Below are positions 13,029 to 25,790 of a DNA stretch of 64,000 nt, piece by piece. The number at the start of each line of letters is the position of its first letter. The first letter of the stretch is position 1. Below the pieces are notes generated by a model that saw nothing but the letters and a program-made list of their open reading frames with translations, was not told the DNA's origin and did no database searches. This stretch comes from Isoetes taiwanensis (lineage: Eukaryota; Streptophyta; Lycopodiopsida; Isoetales; Isoetaceae). The stretch spans positions 12,736,213 through 12,800,212 of the forward strand of contig JAJEKV010000038.1 of NCBI GenBank assembly GCA_021234155.1, read 5' to 3'. The position numbers and the translations under genes were made by a program.

Positions 13029-13464
13029 TTGAATGAACTTCGCTTATCGCCCAATTTGCATAGTTTGCAACGAACTGGGGAATTAAGAACCTATGAACAA
13101 GAGCTTCGGAAGCCGCTTGCAATTGTTCGTAACCTACGGATGATGAAAGTCGTTTTTTATTTTATCATTGGTATAAATGACACTGCACTTAAAATGAAGC
13201 TTAAGAGACTGCATCCGAGGGATTAGATACAGCCGTATTCTATGCTTGCATATGCAGTCAACCAAGCAGAAGGTTAGCCTAAAAGACGAAGAACAACTGG
13301 GTTGTTCGAGTAGTTGTCATAGGCACAATTCCAGTTCTCAACCAAGACGGGAAGTTCTGGGTGGTTCTAAGGAACAGGATGGTATTAACGGGGTTAATAC
13401 AGATAAACCTTGTTTGGGTTGTGGAAAAAGAGGGCATGATGTATGGAATTGTCCTAACATTTAA
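13029..13464 (+). pseudogene. RT#1 gag remnant with CCHC zinc knuckle, copy 1
   Basis: Gag forms the virus-like particle and its zinc knuckle binds the element's RNA. The C-terminal part is readable at 13246-13464 and carries CLGCGKRGHDVWNC, a CX2CX4HX4C knuckle, close to the end. Upstream, in another frame, a segment with NDTALKMKLKRLHPR resembles the capsid C-terminal region. A frameshift near 13225 separates the two. Far shorter than a normal gypsy gag of about 300-400 residues, so the N-terminal part is lost or unreadable. Confidence 0.65.
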
Positions 13465-14200
13465 TCAAGTTACCTTAGGGGTTTGATTGGGAACTATAGT
13501 AAAGTTCTCGAGAAGGAAAAACTAATAGCAAAATTGACTTTGTTATTTAGATAAATTTCTTTTATTACTTGTAGGCACAAGTGATGGACAGTTGGAAAAC
13601 TGTTGGATGTAAGTATCAGAATTAGTTCAAGGAACTATAGTAAGGTATGTTTTTATTTATTTTGTATATCTTAATTTTAAGATTATAATGCAATAAGTGC
13701 AATTATAATTTGAGTAAGTATATTTTGGTTATATACAAAACTTACAAGATGGGAAAGATGTTCGAATATCTTGACATCTTACAACTAATCCTAGTACGCA
13801 CCTAGTTAAGGTCATATGAAAAGGATTTTCAGAATCATAGGAATTTTGGCTAGTTAACGAATTCGACTTAGTGGACCAAATTCTTATGAAGAAATAGATA
13901 ATGCTATTTCATGGGAAAGTTGCATGTTCTTTTCGAAGTAGGGAAGACCCTTAATGACTAGGAATTGGTCATGATCAAGGAATAATTCTAAGTCATGTTA
14001 ACCTTTAAAGGTTTAAGCCACGCAAGTGCTTCGGGCAATATAAGGGCACTTGGGTTATCTTCTTAGGACTATTACAAGTTTGTGCAATTAGGAATTGCAT
14101 GTAAGAAGATAGCTTTCTCTTGATAAATACCATGTCTGCTGATGACAGATCTTGTAATTCTAGGGATGTAAACATTGAACTAAGTTCAGATGTAAATCAA
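13465..14200 (+). other. RT#1 gag-pol interval, copy 1
   Basis: About 740 AT-rich bases between zinc knuckle and the first reverse transcriptase motif. A protease would be expected here. I see no convincing DTG or DSG active-site context, so protease appears lost or decayed. The matching copy 2 interval is nearly identical. Confidence 0.45.
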
Positions 14201-15590
14201 GAATTACGAAATCTTTTGGAAAGATTTAAAGACGTGTTCCCAGAAGGGAGTTGCCGCAAAGGCCACCACCTTCTCGGGGGTTGAGCATAAAATTGTGCTT
14301 GAACCAGGGGTTAAGCCAATGGTGCGTGCTCCATATCGTCTTAGTCCTCTAGAACTTGAAGAGGTTAAAAAGCAAGTGAGGGAATTGTTAAGCAAAGGTT
14401 TTGTACGACCAAGTAAATCACGTTTTGTGAGTTCCGTGGACGATACTACGCGGATGTGCATAGATTACCCGGGTTGATGATATTCTGGATCATCTTGGGG
14501 GTGCTAAAAGGTTTACCAAGATTGACCTCCGAAATGGATATCATCGATTTCGCCAAGGTACAAAGTGGTAAAGCAAATGGCTCCCAATAGGAAAACGTGT
14601 CGAAGTTACGCATTTTTTCAAGAAGGGTTAGCCACGTACTACCATAAATTTATACCTAAATTCCTAAAGTTGTTTATCCTCTCATCGATCTTTTGGGAAA
14701 ATATCGGGATTCCGTGGTGGGGGAGAGCAGCAAGAGGCGCTTAGCGTTAAAATTTCTTGATGAGCGTCCTGTGCTAAAAGTGCCGGATTTTGAATCGTAT
14801 TTGAGGTTTACACCGATGCTTGTGGCCTGCCGCTAGGGAGCAATACTAATGGCCGAGGTCCGCGAGCGGCTTATGAAAGTCGAAAACTAAGTCTTGCGGA
14901 AAGGAATTATGCAACTTATGAGCAAGAGTTGCTAGCCATTGTACATGCGTTAAGGGGCGGGAGGCACTACTTAACGTAGTGGGGGGACGAGCCAAGATCC
15001 GCGCAAGTTTATCTTCTATACCCACCATAAAACCATTGGGGTTCTTGCAAAGTCAAATTGAAATTAGCCAGAGACGGGCTAGGTGGCTAGACTTCCTCCA
15101 TGAGTTCCATTTTTTTCCATTGAGCATCGCCGGGCAAAAAATAATCCGATTCTTGCCGATGCATTATCAAGGGTTAAGCATATGAATACCTTTACTTTTG
15201 GCAAGTGATCTTATACAAAGGATCAAGGATGCATATCTGAGTGATCAGCAAGATCCGTGATGGTCAAGCTCGGGAGCCGTGGACCGAAAGCAAGAGGGTT
15301 TGCATTTCTATAAGGGAAGGATTTATGTTCCTTCAAGAGGGGATCTTAGGGAGTCAATTCTACGTGAACACCATGACACTCCACAAAGTTTGGGCATGGA
15401 GGTGAATGGAAGACGTATGAGTTGGTTAAAAGGTTCTACCATCGCCGAGTTGCAAGATCAAGTCAAGGACTTGGTAAGTCAACGCTTGGTGGGTCAAAGC
15501 GCTGAAGGCGATCATGGGAAAACTCGTGATTGTTACTGCCCTCTTCCTATACCAAATGAACGCTGGGACTTCATAGTCGCACTACCCAGA
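14201..15590 (+). pseudogene. RT#1 pol remnant (RT, RNase H, integrase zinc domain), copy 1
   Basis: A reverse transcriptase start is clear at 14295-14477 (VKKQVRELLSKGFVRPSK, then CIDY), followed after deletions by the [21 protein letters not shown] region near 14485-14545. The sequence then jumps to the region after the palm, so the YxDD active site is missing. RNase H and the integrase H2C2 region (15279-15590) follow, but the frame is broken many times compared with copy 2. It is nonfunctional. Many of the extra breaks in copy 1 lie at CAG/CTG triplets of copy 2 and may be consensus error rather than decay. Confidence 0.75.
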
Positions 15591-15602
15591 ACTGCTAGGC
15601 AA

Positions 15603-16862
15603 GGCTTGACCATTCTTGGAAATTATGCAATCGGGGTGATGGGAAAAAATGGGTTTCTTGGCGGCTAGAGGGTTGGCTTGTGGGCGCCCCCTTCTCTCCA
15701 GGAACCGCCGATTACAAGAACTCTTACTACATTTTCGCCGCTAGAGGGAAAATCGAGATTGTTTTGGATCAGCATCTCTACTTGAATAGGTTTTGAGGCA
15801 GTCGTGGCGGTTTGTTAGATTTTCCAGGGTTTTGCGTAAAATTGTTTGTTATCTTTGTCTTCTTTTTAGGAAAGATACAGCAGGTCTATGGTGGAACGAT
15901 CAGGAAATACTAGCATTTGAGGCAATTTCGAACTACAGTGCCATCTTTTTTTTCGGATCTTTTTACAGTTGAAAATTTCCCTTTCTTCCCACTCTTTCTT
16001 TCTAGCGAAAAGGTCCGGATCTTTACATTTAGATGATAGTAAAGATTCTTTTCGGTTAGTGGATTCATGTGAATTTGATGGGATTCATTGGTAATTGGTA
16101 AGAAAATGCTGAGCTTGTTGGGGGTTTGATGAGATGGTTCGGTTATTGCTCAGGTTCTGCTAAGCTTGGGCGAATTTGTCAAGTGCTGATGCTTGATTGA
16201 TTTGGTGCTTGCTATGCAAGAAGCTCCGCTCATTAAGCATTAGGTTCTTGCTTTGTAATCGCTATGCTATGGGCGAATCTTTCATCTTGATGCTTGATTG
16301 ATTTTGGTACTACTATGCCAGAACCTCATGTCTTTTACAAGTACTCATCTAGAGCTTGGATGGGGCATGCTCTAACATTTTGTATGAAAGTGAGAGCTTA
16401 TTCAGTCACTTTGGATCCATTCCATTTTGCTTTCTTGTTATCTGAGATACAATGTGTTTTTCTTTTTTCTCAAATTATTTGAGGAAAATTTATATGTTTC
16501 TACTATTGGCTTGAAACTTTAGGGGAGCCTGAATGGCTTATCCCAGATATCATCTTTACATCATCTGGTTACTAGATGGGCGACTATGTATAGAGCATTC
16601 AAGATATATTTGTAGCTTGAGGAAAATTGATTTTTGTCTCTGTAGTATTCTACTAGCTAGGAAGATGTTGATTTTGATCCTATAGTACTAGTTAGTTGGA
16701 AGAAGATGTTGAGAAAAAATATATGAGTACTAAAGCTTCAAGTATTACATTAGATCCATAAGGGATCCTTTGTACTTCAAGGTTATCTGATCCTTATGGG
16801 ATCTCTCGATGTAATTCTTCCTATACGAATAAATTTTTTATCTTACCTTCAAAAAAGGGGGG
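15603..16862 (+). mobile_element. Retroposed sequence inside RT#1 integrase, copy 1
   Basis: The 12-base word ACTGCTAGGCAA stands at 15591-15602 and again at 16863-16874, and integrase coding resumes after the second copy. The insert ends with an AATAAA-like signal (GAATAAATT) and an A-run followed by GGGG. Target duplication plus A-rich tail points to LINE-type reverse transcription. I find no LINE ORF, so it is a non-autonomous element, a 5'-truncated LINE or a retroposed transcript. A tandemly repeated region with GATGCTTGATTGAT lies at about 16180-16310. Confidence 0.7.
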
Positions 16863-16874
16863 ACTGCTAGGCAA

Positions 16875-17486
16875 ACATACTCAGATTTTGGTAATAGTGG
16901 ATCGGTTAACCAAGTATGCTAAGTTTATAGCATTGAACGGGGAGGCTACGGGACATGACATAGCAGTTGCCTATATGTAAATTATATTTCCAACTTTTGG
17001 ACTTCCCTTGTCCATTGTAAGTGATCGAGATACTAAGTTCACGGGTCACTTCTGGAGAGATCTCATGAAAGGATTGAGGATTCGATTATACATGAGTAGT
17101 GGTAATCATCCACAAACGGATGGGCAAACTGAGCACATAAACATGATCTTGGAGGACATATTGCGAAGTTTTGTCCACGAGAAGTAGTCTAGGTGGGAAG
17201 ATTATTTACCCTGTCTAGACTTCGCTTATAATAATAGCCATCATATGGGGATTCAGATGGTTCCCTTCGTGGCTATGATGGGCCGAAACCCAAGGGCTTA
17301 TTCTGATATGCATAAGTACCCTAGAACCGAAGTTGCAGTACACATGCTTCATGATATGGATGCAATCGCTTGCAAGGCAAGCAAGCATTGCGAAAAGCTC
17401 AAAGATAGGAGCCGCGGCGTCGCTAGTGCATATAGGCGAAAGTTTCTTATCACGGAAGGTGATTACGTTTTCTACGGGTGGATTCG
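16875..17486 (+). pseudogene. RT#1 integrase core, copy 1 (cut by RT#2)
   Basis: Integrase joins element cDNA to the chromosome. The order ILVIVDRLTKYAKF, IVSDRDTKF and the TDGQTEHINMILED block shows the D,D,E catalytic core with all three acidic residues. In-frame stops follow VAYM (TAA) and FVHEK (TAG), both shared with copy 2. The frame continues through MMGRNPRAYSD until RT#2 begins at 17487. The remainder resumes at 35529. Confidence 0.75.
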
Positions 17487-19151
17487 TGTGGCGTTCGGCC
17501 CGATATCGCCCGGGGCGGTATATACGTCTTGCCTAAATCCGCAGCGTACCGCCCTCCGGCCCGGCGTGCTGGCTAAGCGTGTAGCCCGGTGAAAGGTAGC
17601 CCTAAGGGGGCAACTTGCGAGAAATATGTGCAACTATTAATGTGCACATTTTCCAATCAATACGCGATAATGTGGGCACACATTTCAAAGTGGACACTTC
17701 ATGCCAAGTGGGCCACACCCATAGGTGCAATTAATGTGCACATTTTCCAATGTACACATTAATGTGAGCCTACATTTCCATGTGTGCACATTTGGCCACC
17801 TAGCCCTTAAAGGCAAGTGGGCCCATTTCAGGTATCCATGTGCAAGGGGATGGTGGAAACCCTAACAACCCCTTATCTATATAGGGTAGGAAACCCTAAC
17901 TAGCCCAATTTTAGATTTTAGGGCTTTGGGAACTCTGTTTTTGGCTGCCTCAACGTACAAAAAGCATCGAACTTCTGCACGGGAGGAATTGCATCTTAGT
18001 TTCTCTTGATTCGGCGTTTAGCGGGATGGTGGGAGCTTCGGTCGGGAGGAGCCCCTCAAGGATCGGTATTTGGCCAATTAGATAGTCTAAACCTATTTTT
18101 AGTCATTGAATGGTGGGTTTAGCCTATTAGATTGCCCATAGCAGCCCTCTAGATCTCTAGATAGCAGTTCTAACTAAAGAACCTAACTCTATGTTGTAGA
18201 TTAGATCTAGTTCTTTAGTTTCCTGTGAAGTATATGGATGGCGTATCTCTATGAACTCCTTGTATTGGGAAGGGGTAGAGACCTAAAGCTTTGTAGTTGA
18301 TGCTCCTAGGTAGCCTCTCTAGCACTACTTTATGGGTCCTTTTGTGCACAAGAGCCACAGGGATGTGGCTGGAGGCCGGCTAAGAAGGAGGTTCATGTCG
18401 ACTCTTGAGCGATCCCTCACGGTGTGTAAAGCCTACGGGGATCATTGTGACTAGGTCTAATGCCTTGCCCTTTGCGTGTGGGCAAGGCATGGACTCGACA
18501 CCGATGGAGTGGTGTTCAACTTTCCGATTGAGTTCGGTCCGAATAGAGGCGTGGCCCTCACAGTCACCTTAATCGGATATATGAATCTCGGAGGGAGTGA
18601 TCCCTACCTGCCCCATCGGAGCTGGGAGGATGAACCAGGGAATAGCCCCTTTGGCTATGCATCCAGAAGGGCTTCGATCGAGTCCGACACACCGGACCCT
18701 CTGCAAAGTGTTAATTGCCGGGAGAGAGGCGGGGATGGAGTGGACAACCCTAAGCCATGGTCATATGCGGTAAATCCATTTGCCATAGTGCATGCACCAT
18801 TGAACTCTGGAGACCCAAGCCGTGATTCATCCCTTTTAGTCACGAGCCTTGGGTAGGATTCCTATATATTGATGTCTTGATCTTTGTCTATGCGGATAGT
18901 GGAGGACCATCCTTAAGTGATGGTCATATGATATTGATGTATATTACTCTTACGACATGTATGTTTCGCGGCTTCATGACGGTAGGCCGAGGAGGCGGAG
19001 GTGCAATGACCCTTCCCTCTTCCAACTTTGGAACCGATCCGCGTTCGCGATTGTCATGTAATGGAGGGCCCTTTGTATTAATGGAGCTGGTATGGGGATG
19101 AACTCTGTTGTATCACGGTGAGGGCACATTATCCCGAGTAGGGCGTCCGCA
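17487..19151 (+). repeat. RT#2 5' LTR
   Basis: It pairs with 33879-35528. A TATA-like CTATATAGG stands near 17877-17886 and would place transcription start shortly downstream. The last bases are GTCCGCA, ending in the usual CA just before the primer site. It differs from the 3' LTR by many small clustered changes, often at CAG/CTG/CCG. Confidence 0.85.
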
Positions 19152-19152
19152 G

Positions 19153-19166
19153 TGGTATGAGCTATG
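19153..19166 (+). other. RT#2 primer-binding site
   Basis: TGGTATGAGCTATG directly after the LTR resembles the plant initiator tRNA-Met complement TGGTATCAGAGC with a small gap. The copy after the LTR-end fragment at 23768-23906 is further altered (TGGTGCTCGAGTATG near 23910). Confidence 0.6.
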
Positions 19167-19345
19167 TTCTTGGAGACCCAAGAGCAAGCTTGGCCATGTT
19201 CAGTAGCACTAACTTGATAGGATCCTTAAACCCGAAAAATGGGAATTTTTTCTCATTTTGTAGTTTATCTTAAGCTAGTATGATTAAAATGAATAGAAAT
19301 GTAAAAAGATTAAAATTAATGAGCCAACATCAAAAGTAGAATTGA

Positions 19346-21340
19346 TCTCACGCATCCAATACGCCGGAATGATTTCTACATTTTAATCCCGAAGAACGCA
19401 GAGACATCTTTGACACCAAAAGTTGTAAATTATGAAAACAACTTGATAATCGTAATTTTAAGCTAAGAATTAGTAGATTTGTATGCCGGCATGTTAATTT
19501 AATAGTGGATTCATCATAACCCCGTTACACGCAGGGCCAGATGATTTCGACATTCTTTGAATGGGCCGGGCGAACGGTGAGACCTTGCTTAATTAGGTGT
19601 TTTACATGCCTTAAGACAACCCTCAAAGGTAGTTTAAAGTGACCTTAAATTGGCCCCTGGCAACAGACCCGACCCTCCCATTTTTCCCGTTTTCCCAGAA
19701 CTTCGCCGGGGATCGCTGGCGCGACCGCTTAGCTCATCGGCCAAACCGTAAAGATGATGGCAATGCATAGATCGTGCCCAAGCCCAGGAGCGATCCTCCA
19801 CGCGCCTGCCCGTGATTCGAGAATCTCAAGACGCCTTCCTAGGCAGCTTAATCTCGAGGATGGCTCCACAGAGCCGACCACAATAATAGAACCTTGGAGG
19901 CATTTTCACCGCCGACGTCATGAACCATCCTAATGAACTGGTGGTCAGGAGGAGGGAAGGAAGCCAGGACAAAGAGGAGCAACCCTGGAGGACTTTCCAA
20001 CCCACGAGGAGCGTTGAGGAACAAAGGGATCAATCTATTTCAGAGCAACCCAGTCGAGACCCAACGGCAGAGGAGCAAAGTGGAAGAGAGGAATGCCGAA
20101 CCTACTGAACTCACCCGGAAGAGGTGTTTGACCAGACGCCCGGCCCGCTGGCACGGTTAAAGAGCTACCGAGCGCAGGACAAAAGTCGGGAAGACACTAA
20201 ATTCGACTACCGATCCAGAAGAGGGAAGGCCAAAGCCATAGCGCAAGAGAAGGTGTCAAGGTTGGTGAAGAGGGCGCGGATCTTGTCATCAACGAGCTGC
20301 CTGGGAGAGGAGTACTCCGCCCACTCACCGACGCATCAATTGGATGTGAAGTGACTACGGGGTCGTGCAGACGGAAAGTTTCGAAGCCCGGTCGAGGGAG
20401 GAAGAGGTCCCCTATAAACAAAATTGAGATAGAGGAGACGGATACTAGCGAAGCTCCACCTTCCGTACGGATAGTGGTTACAGTTTTTCCCATGACCCCA
20501 ACACTTTTATGTGTGATAGAATTCCAGAAAGGTTCATCACCGAAGAGGATCGTGAACACAACCCCACATGGGAGAAGTGGAGGCATACAATGCCTATTTC
20601 CAGAGCACGGTGAGGAACAGCCTGGGGCGGAGTACCCCAAGGCAAACTGCCACCGCCTACCTGCCCAAGCCTCCCGAGCACTGAAGAAGCTTAGCAAGAA
20701 GAAGAAGTCAGCTATTGGCACTCAAGGAGATCCGCCTACTCAAGAGTTACGACTTGATTCCCGGCGCTGCCCAGTCATTGGGTCCACAAGTCATGCAAGA
20801 AGCAACATGTATGCGACCGACCAGATGTCAAGAAGCTATAAGAGGCGCTGGCAAAATTGTGCAAAGACTAAGAGATTCGACGGCCGCAGCGGCACGCCAA
20901 GAGGGTCAACCTCATGAGGATATGCATCCAGCACATCAAGGAGAATTTTGAGTTTTGTAACAATCGAAAATTTTGTTAATATAAAGAAAATTTTGTGTAA
21001 ATAAAGTGTCAAACCCCGCTTAAATAGGTCAAGATATCGCATCCCTTTGTTTAATTACTGGAGTTTGAGCAATTGACGAGCAAAACCACACGGCCACGCC
21101 AGATGCATTTCTAGATTTGAATCTGGGTCAACGTGAGACCAGCCTAAAACAGCTCCAACGATCAAGTAAGGGTCAATTCTGCCTCAACCTCAAGGAGTTT
21201 AGTGGAATTACAGCCTTAGATCACTTAAATTGAGCAAAGCTTCCAGCCTGTTAATTAGATCATTCCATACCATCGGCCGCCAGATGTACTGACATTTCAA
21301 AACCTGGCCCGGCGCAACGCAGAGACCTCGCACTATTTTC
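19346..21340 (+). repeat. Dispersed leader motif of RT#2, unit I
   Basis: A degenerate motif of about 60 bases, with the order TCTCAC, GTCGCGCC, GG, GATTTCTACATT, GGGCATAACG, GAGACC, occurs about four times (near 19346, 19520, 21085 and 21275). In unit II it recurs near 24108, 24290, 25965 and 26168. Two copies precede each cassette ORF. It could be a regulatory or packaging repeat; that role is inference. Confidence 0.55.
19745..20950 (+). other. RT#2 leader cassette A, unit I
   Basis: A coding-like stretch rich in Arg, Lys, Glu and Ser lies between primer site and gag, preceded by the motif repeats and followed by AT-rich DNA with TTTGTTAATATAAAG. Frames at 19920-20108, 20124-20354 and 20351-20917 are pieces of one disrupted basic reading frame. 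No known domain is seen. It is not standard gag or pol and is present again in unit II. Confidence 0.4.
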
Positions 21341-21599
21341 ACCAAATGATTCCAAATTCGTATGGGCCAGGTTCAAAGATTTCTGTTCTTAGCATGCTCA
21401 AACCCTAGAAATATATTTCAAAACTTGCAATTGCATCCTTAATAGGCCCAATTGCCTAATCTCAAAGAAATTTAAGTCATCCAAAATTAGGGTTTCTATA
21501 AATAAGTCCCCCATTTCTCAATTGGCACCCCGCAAATTTGCTCCCCAATCGCTAGGCTATCTTCACCGAGGCCAGATCCGCTTGATACTCATAGATCAA

Positions 21600-23003
21600 T
21601 GGCCACATCACGACCATGATGGTACACAAATACCAAGGCTCATGTCATTGAGATGATGTCAAATCTACATCTTCCAAGTCTTTGTAGGTTGAACGACATC
21701 CGTTACGCCAACCCCAGCTTATAGGCGCGTGCCAGCGCACTTCGTTAGGTAGGACCCTCCCTGTTCAAGTTCCTGCATAGGATACTGCCCATCCCTTCAA
21801 GCGCCCCCATGATGTCCCCAACATCGGCCAAGTACTTGGGACTATCAAGGCTAGACACTGGATTACATGGTCCCGACAATGTGACCAAGTACTTCTCTAC
21901 ACCGCAGCCCTAGCCATCTTCTATCCACCGCCGAGAACCCGCTGATGGGGCAACCTCTCATCCTCCTCGGGCGTGGAGGTGCACCCCTAAAGGTGCGCCT
22001 CAAGCAGAGCAGATGTCACAAGATTAACAAAGGAATGTAGCCAAGAGGATGAGGAGGAGTCTACCACTAAGGATGTTGACCCGAGCTCGACTCGACGAAG
22101 AACGCTGGCCAAGAGCAGAGTCGATCAACTCGAAAGCAGAAATACAGTGGCAATGAAAGTTGCTCACCCCGCTAGCACGGCCGGCCTAGCCCGCATCATC
22201 ATCAACTGAGGAGCATCTACCTCAACACATCCAACCTTCCAATGCAGAGGGAGCTCAGCCGACCTAACCGCCTCCACCAATTGCGGTGCATCGGCTACGG
22301 ATCACCCCACTGTCCGAGCCCCGACTCAAGAGGGAGGCCGACACCTGGCTGTGAGACGACCTCCTGGATATCCAGTTTCATGCTAAAGATCAAAATGATG
22401 GACCAGGAGGGAGTTCCTCGCCTCCATAAGAACGGATGGGGATCCGTGGGAGGATCAACAGCATCCTAATGCCGAGTCCTCTCGGCCACCACACCTCCCC
22501 GCCAAAAGGAGAAGGAATCGACCTCGTGGAGGCACACCGAAGACCAAGGAGCCAACCTAAATTGAGGTCGATTTCCAGTACGCCAAGACAGAAATGGGAG
22601 TCAAACAAGCTTCCTACGACAAATTATTGCCAGTCGTCAGGTACCAGCCTGTCACGATGATGCTGGAGAATAGCGACCACCGCAAGTTCATCCCGCAGGC
22701 GAAGGAAGTGTTCATGCCGATTGCACTCGTGCTTCGGCACATGCTCGAATAGCAACAATGTCGACTATGTTGTCCTCGGGTCAAGAGGGCAATGGCACTG
22801 ACCTTCTCGACCGCCCATACCCCACCCACGCCGCCAGAAGGATCGCGCCCCATCCGACCGCAGTAGAAGACCGCGAGAGCTCATCCAGTGAGGCTCACAA
22901 GACATCGAAATCCTGGGTCACCCTAAGAGACTACCAAGTTAAGAAGTTTCTGAAGACAACCTGGGCTCCACGGGCCGATTTCTGGCATTCAGTTAAACCT
23001 TGA
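21600..23003 (+). other. RT#2 leader cassette B, unit I
   Basis: A second coding-like stretch, preceded by motif repeats and a TATA-like CTATAAATAAG (about 21496), and followed by AT-rich DNA (ATTATATGATATATAAATA near 23030). Pieces include a NGWGSVGG phrase and a RQKEKESTS phrase, both recurring in unit II. An early gag or extra ORF is possible. No recognised domain. Confidence 0.4.
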
Positions 23004-23266
23004 TCCCGTGAGACTTTTGTAATTAAAATATTATATGATATATAAATACAATTGTTGCACTTAAATGCTTTGTTGATGATGGCCCCACAATTATACCTTT
23101 CCAACAAAACATAAACAATGCAAGAGAACAAATGAAACTAACCAAAATAGCCATGAATTGTTGTGTATGCAAATTAGAAGCCCAAACGTTAGGAAAACCA
23201 CAACCCATGGTGACCTTACAAGAGCACCCCGCCCGTACTCACCACCTAAAGGGAACGGCTTGAAGA

Positions 23267-23767
23267 TATGGAACCCATGACCCAGAGGAGGAGATATCCC
23301 AGATGAGACGGACCTGAGCAGACATAAAGGCTCAGTCGTGTCCGCTGCTGTGAATGGGTTCCCGGGCACGCCACCGCCGGCAGCACGCCTGAGAGCAGGA
23401 AGGGACAAGAAGAGGAGCAAGAGAAGAAGATCCTCCAAATCTTCCGACTCAAGTTCACTGACCAATTCGTAGAAAAGGAAGAGGAAGAATGTGCCATGAC
23501 CGAATCGATGGAAGGCAAAAGGAACACCGATGGAAGGCAGAGAAACACCAGATGGACGATGAAGAGATACCTTCGTGGCCTCGACTACCAAGGTGATTCC
23601 GCATCGGGCAATGTATGGAAGCGTCTGAACGAATGCGTGTGGAGAATAACAAAGGTCGATTGGAAGCAGAGGCATATCGATTTCAATGAGCGAGTACTAA
23701 ATGCTTATGGCATGAAGGATAAGGACAAGCAGTTGCAACACCAACTTTGAAAGGAGCCGCCGGATTG
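23267..23767 (+). pseudogene. RT#2 gag start, unit I (truncated)
   Basis: It begins at ATGGAACCCATGACCC and matches the full gag start at 28308. A plus frame at 23496-23750 covers part of it and ends in GMKDKDKQLQHQL. It stops at the duplication joint, so this copy lacks the rest of gag and pol. Confidence 0.55.
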
Positions 23768-24536
23768 CAATGACCTTCCACTCTTTGCTGGAACCCGTCC
23801 AGGTTGGGTGTCGTATGGAAGAGACACTGGCCAACATGGAGGAACTGGTATGGGATGAACTCTGTTTGTATACGGTGGGGCACGTGTCTGAGTAGAGGGA
23901 GACGTCGCAGTGGTGCTCGAGTATGTTCTTGGAGACCAAGAGCAAAGCAGCCATGTTCGGTAGCACTAACTTGATAGGATCCTCAAACCTCGAAAAAATG
24001 GGAAATTTTTTTCTCATTTTTGTAGTTATACTAAGCTAGTAACAGTTAAAATGAATAAAAATGTAAAAAGATTAAAAATTAATGAGCCAACATCCAAAAG
24101 TAGGGTGGTCTCACCGTCGCGCGGGAATGATTTCTACATTCTAGGAATTTTGGCATAGCGATAATGAGACATTCGGCTTTGACACCAAAAGTTGTAAATT
24201 ACAGGTAAAATAACTTGATAATTCTAATTTTAAGCTAAGAATTAATAGATTTAGCATGTTACATGTTAATTTAATAGTGGACCCTACCATGTCTCACCCG
24301 TCGGCGCCGGGGCGGATTCTACATTCTAGGAATCGGGCTGGGTACAGCGTGTGAACCTAACAAAGTGGGTGTTTTAGATGCCTTAAGACAACCCAAAAAG
24401 GTAGTTTAAAGGTTGACCTAAATTTGGCCCTATAAATAAAACCGGACCCCTCCCATTTTTTCTGTTCTTCCCTAGAACTTCGCTCGTGTTGCCAAAGGCG
24501 ATTTCTACGAAACAGCTCCGATCGACAAAGCAGTAA

Positions 24537-25790
24537 GATGATGGCACGTACAAAGCGGTACCCCGGAAAGCCTAAGCGAAGCCCGGATCCTCGGCGCCCG
24601 CCCCCGTTCCGGCATCTTTCGGGAGAATCCCTTCAAGATCGCCTTCTCGGCAAGGCGAATCTTCTTCGGCGAGGATGCAGGTCGGGACGGGAGGCGACCA
24701 CCTGAAAGCTCTTGGAGGGCAGGCCGTGGGGCGTCATGAACGGATCACCGACGAAATTGCGGGAGGAGGAAGGCGGGCGGCAGCGGGGCAACCTCGGGAG
24801 GGCGCCAGCGAGAGAGGAGGCGGAGGGGAGCAGTAGGACCAATCGACAGCCGAGGAGCAACCCGGTGAGACCCACTGCGGGGAGGCGAGGGAAGAGGGTG
24901 ACAGCCGCTGAACTCACCCCGGGAGGAAGAGGCCCGACCTCGCCGCTTCGTCACAAATCTGAAGCCAAGAGGCCTTGTGGGAAGCCCGGAGGACAAAAAG
25001 TGGGGAGCGACAGAGCTGTATTGGATCCAAGAGAGGAAGGCCAAAGCCATAAAAGGCGAGGCAAGAGGAAGGTGGTCAAGGTTGGGAAGAGGCGGTGGAT
25101 CTTGTCATCAGCAGTAGGTCGGGAGAGGAGACTCATGGCCCACCTCTGACGACTCGGTCGAGGCTACGTCTTAGGGGCGCGGGGGCGGGGCAAGCTCTTC
25201 CAGCCCGGGTCGTGGAGGAGATCAGACAAGCGGCCCAGGAGGCGGGAGGAGGCCAGGACGACTAAGCGAAGCCTCCACCTTTTAGGCGTGGGATAGGGTT
25301 GGCCAGCGACCCCGGTAGCGTATGTGATGGAACCCGTGAGTCTATCGAGGAAGGGATCCCGAGGAGGCACAACTCCTACATGTGGAGAAGTGGGAGCATA
25401 CAATGCTATTTCCGGGAACATCGGGTGAGAGCGAGTTGAAGGTGGAGTACCCCAAGGCAACATAAAACCCGCATACGGTGACCCAGCCTCCCCGACACCC
25501 AGGGGAAGAAGCGGAGCAAGAAGAAGAAAGGCGGAAGGCAGGGGCACTCAGGAGATCCATACTTCGAGGAAGAGTTCACGGACTCTTGATTCCGGGCGCC
25601 GTTCCAGTAATTTGGTCCAGCAGTCATGCAAGAATACAACCACCGGACATGCGCGTGGACAAGCGAGATCTTTGTTTGTGTTTACAAAGGCGGTAGGAAG
25701 CAAAAAGTGTCACTGACACTTGAAGATTCAACGGCCTGCCGCGGTGCCTGCCATGAAGGGTCACCCTCATGAAGCGGGATATGCATCTTA
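24537..25790 (+). other. RT#2 leader cassette A, unit II
   Basis: It starts ATGATGGCACGTACAAAG just after a TATA-like CTATAAATAAAA (about 24430). The longest intact piece (24712-25149) is extremely rich in Arg, Gly and Lys. Such composition would suit a nucleic-acid-binding protein, but no domain is visible and GC content is high, which favours chance frames. Antisense frames in the same place are shadows. Confidence 0.4.

Larger units (their letters stand above)
19003..23767 (+). repeat. RT#2 internal tandem unit I
   Basis: About 4.77 kb running from the last 150 bases of the LTR through the leader cassettes to early gag. It repeats in the same order from 23768. The joint at 23766-23768 puts a second LTR-end fragment (GCAATGACC...) directly after gag sequence. 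This is a tandem duplication inside one retrotransposon, not two complete elements. Confidence 0.8.
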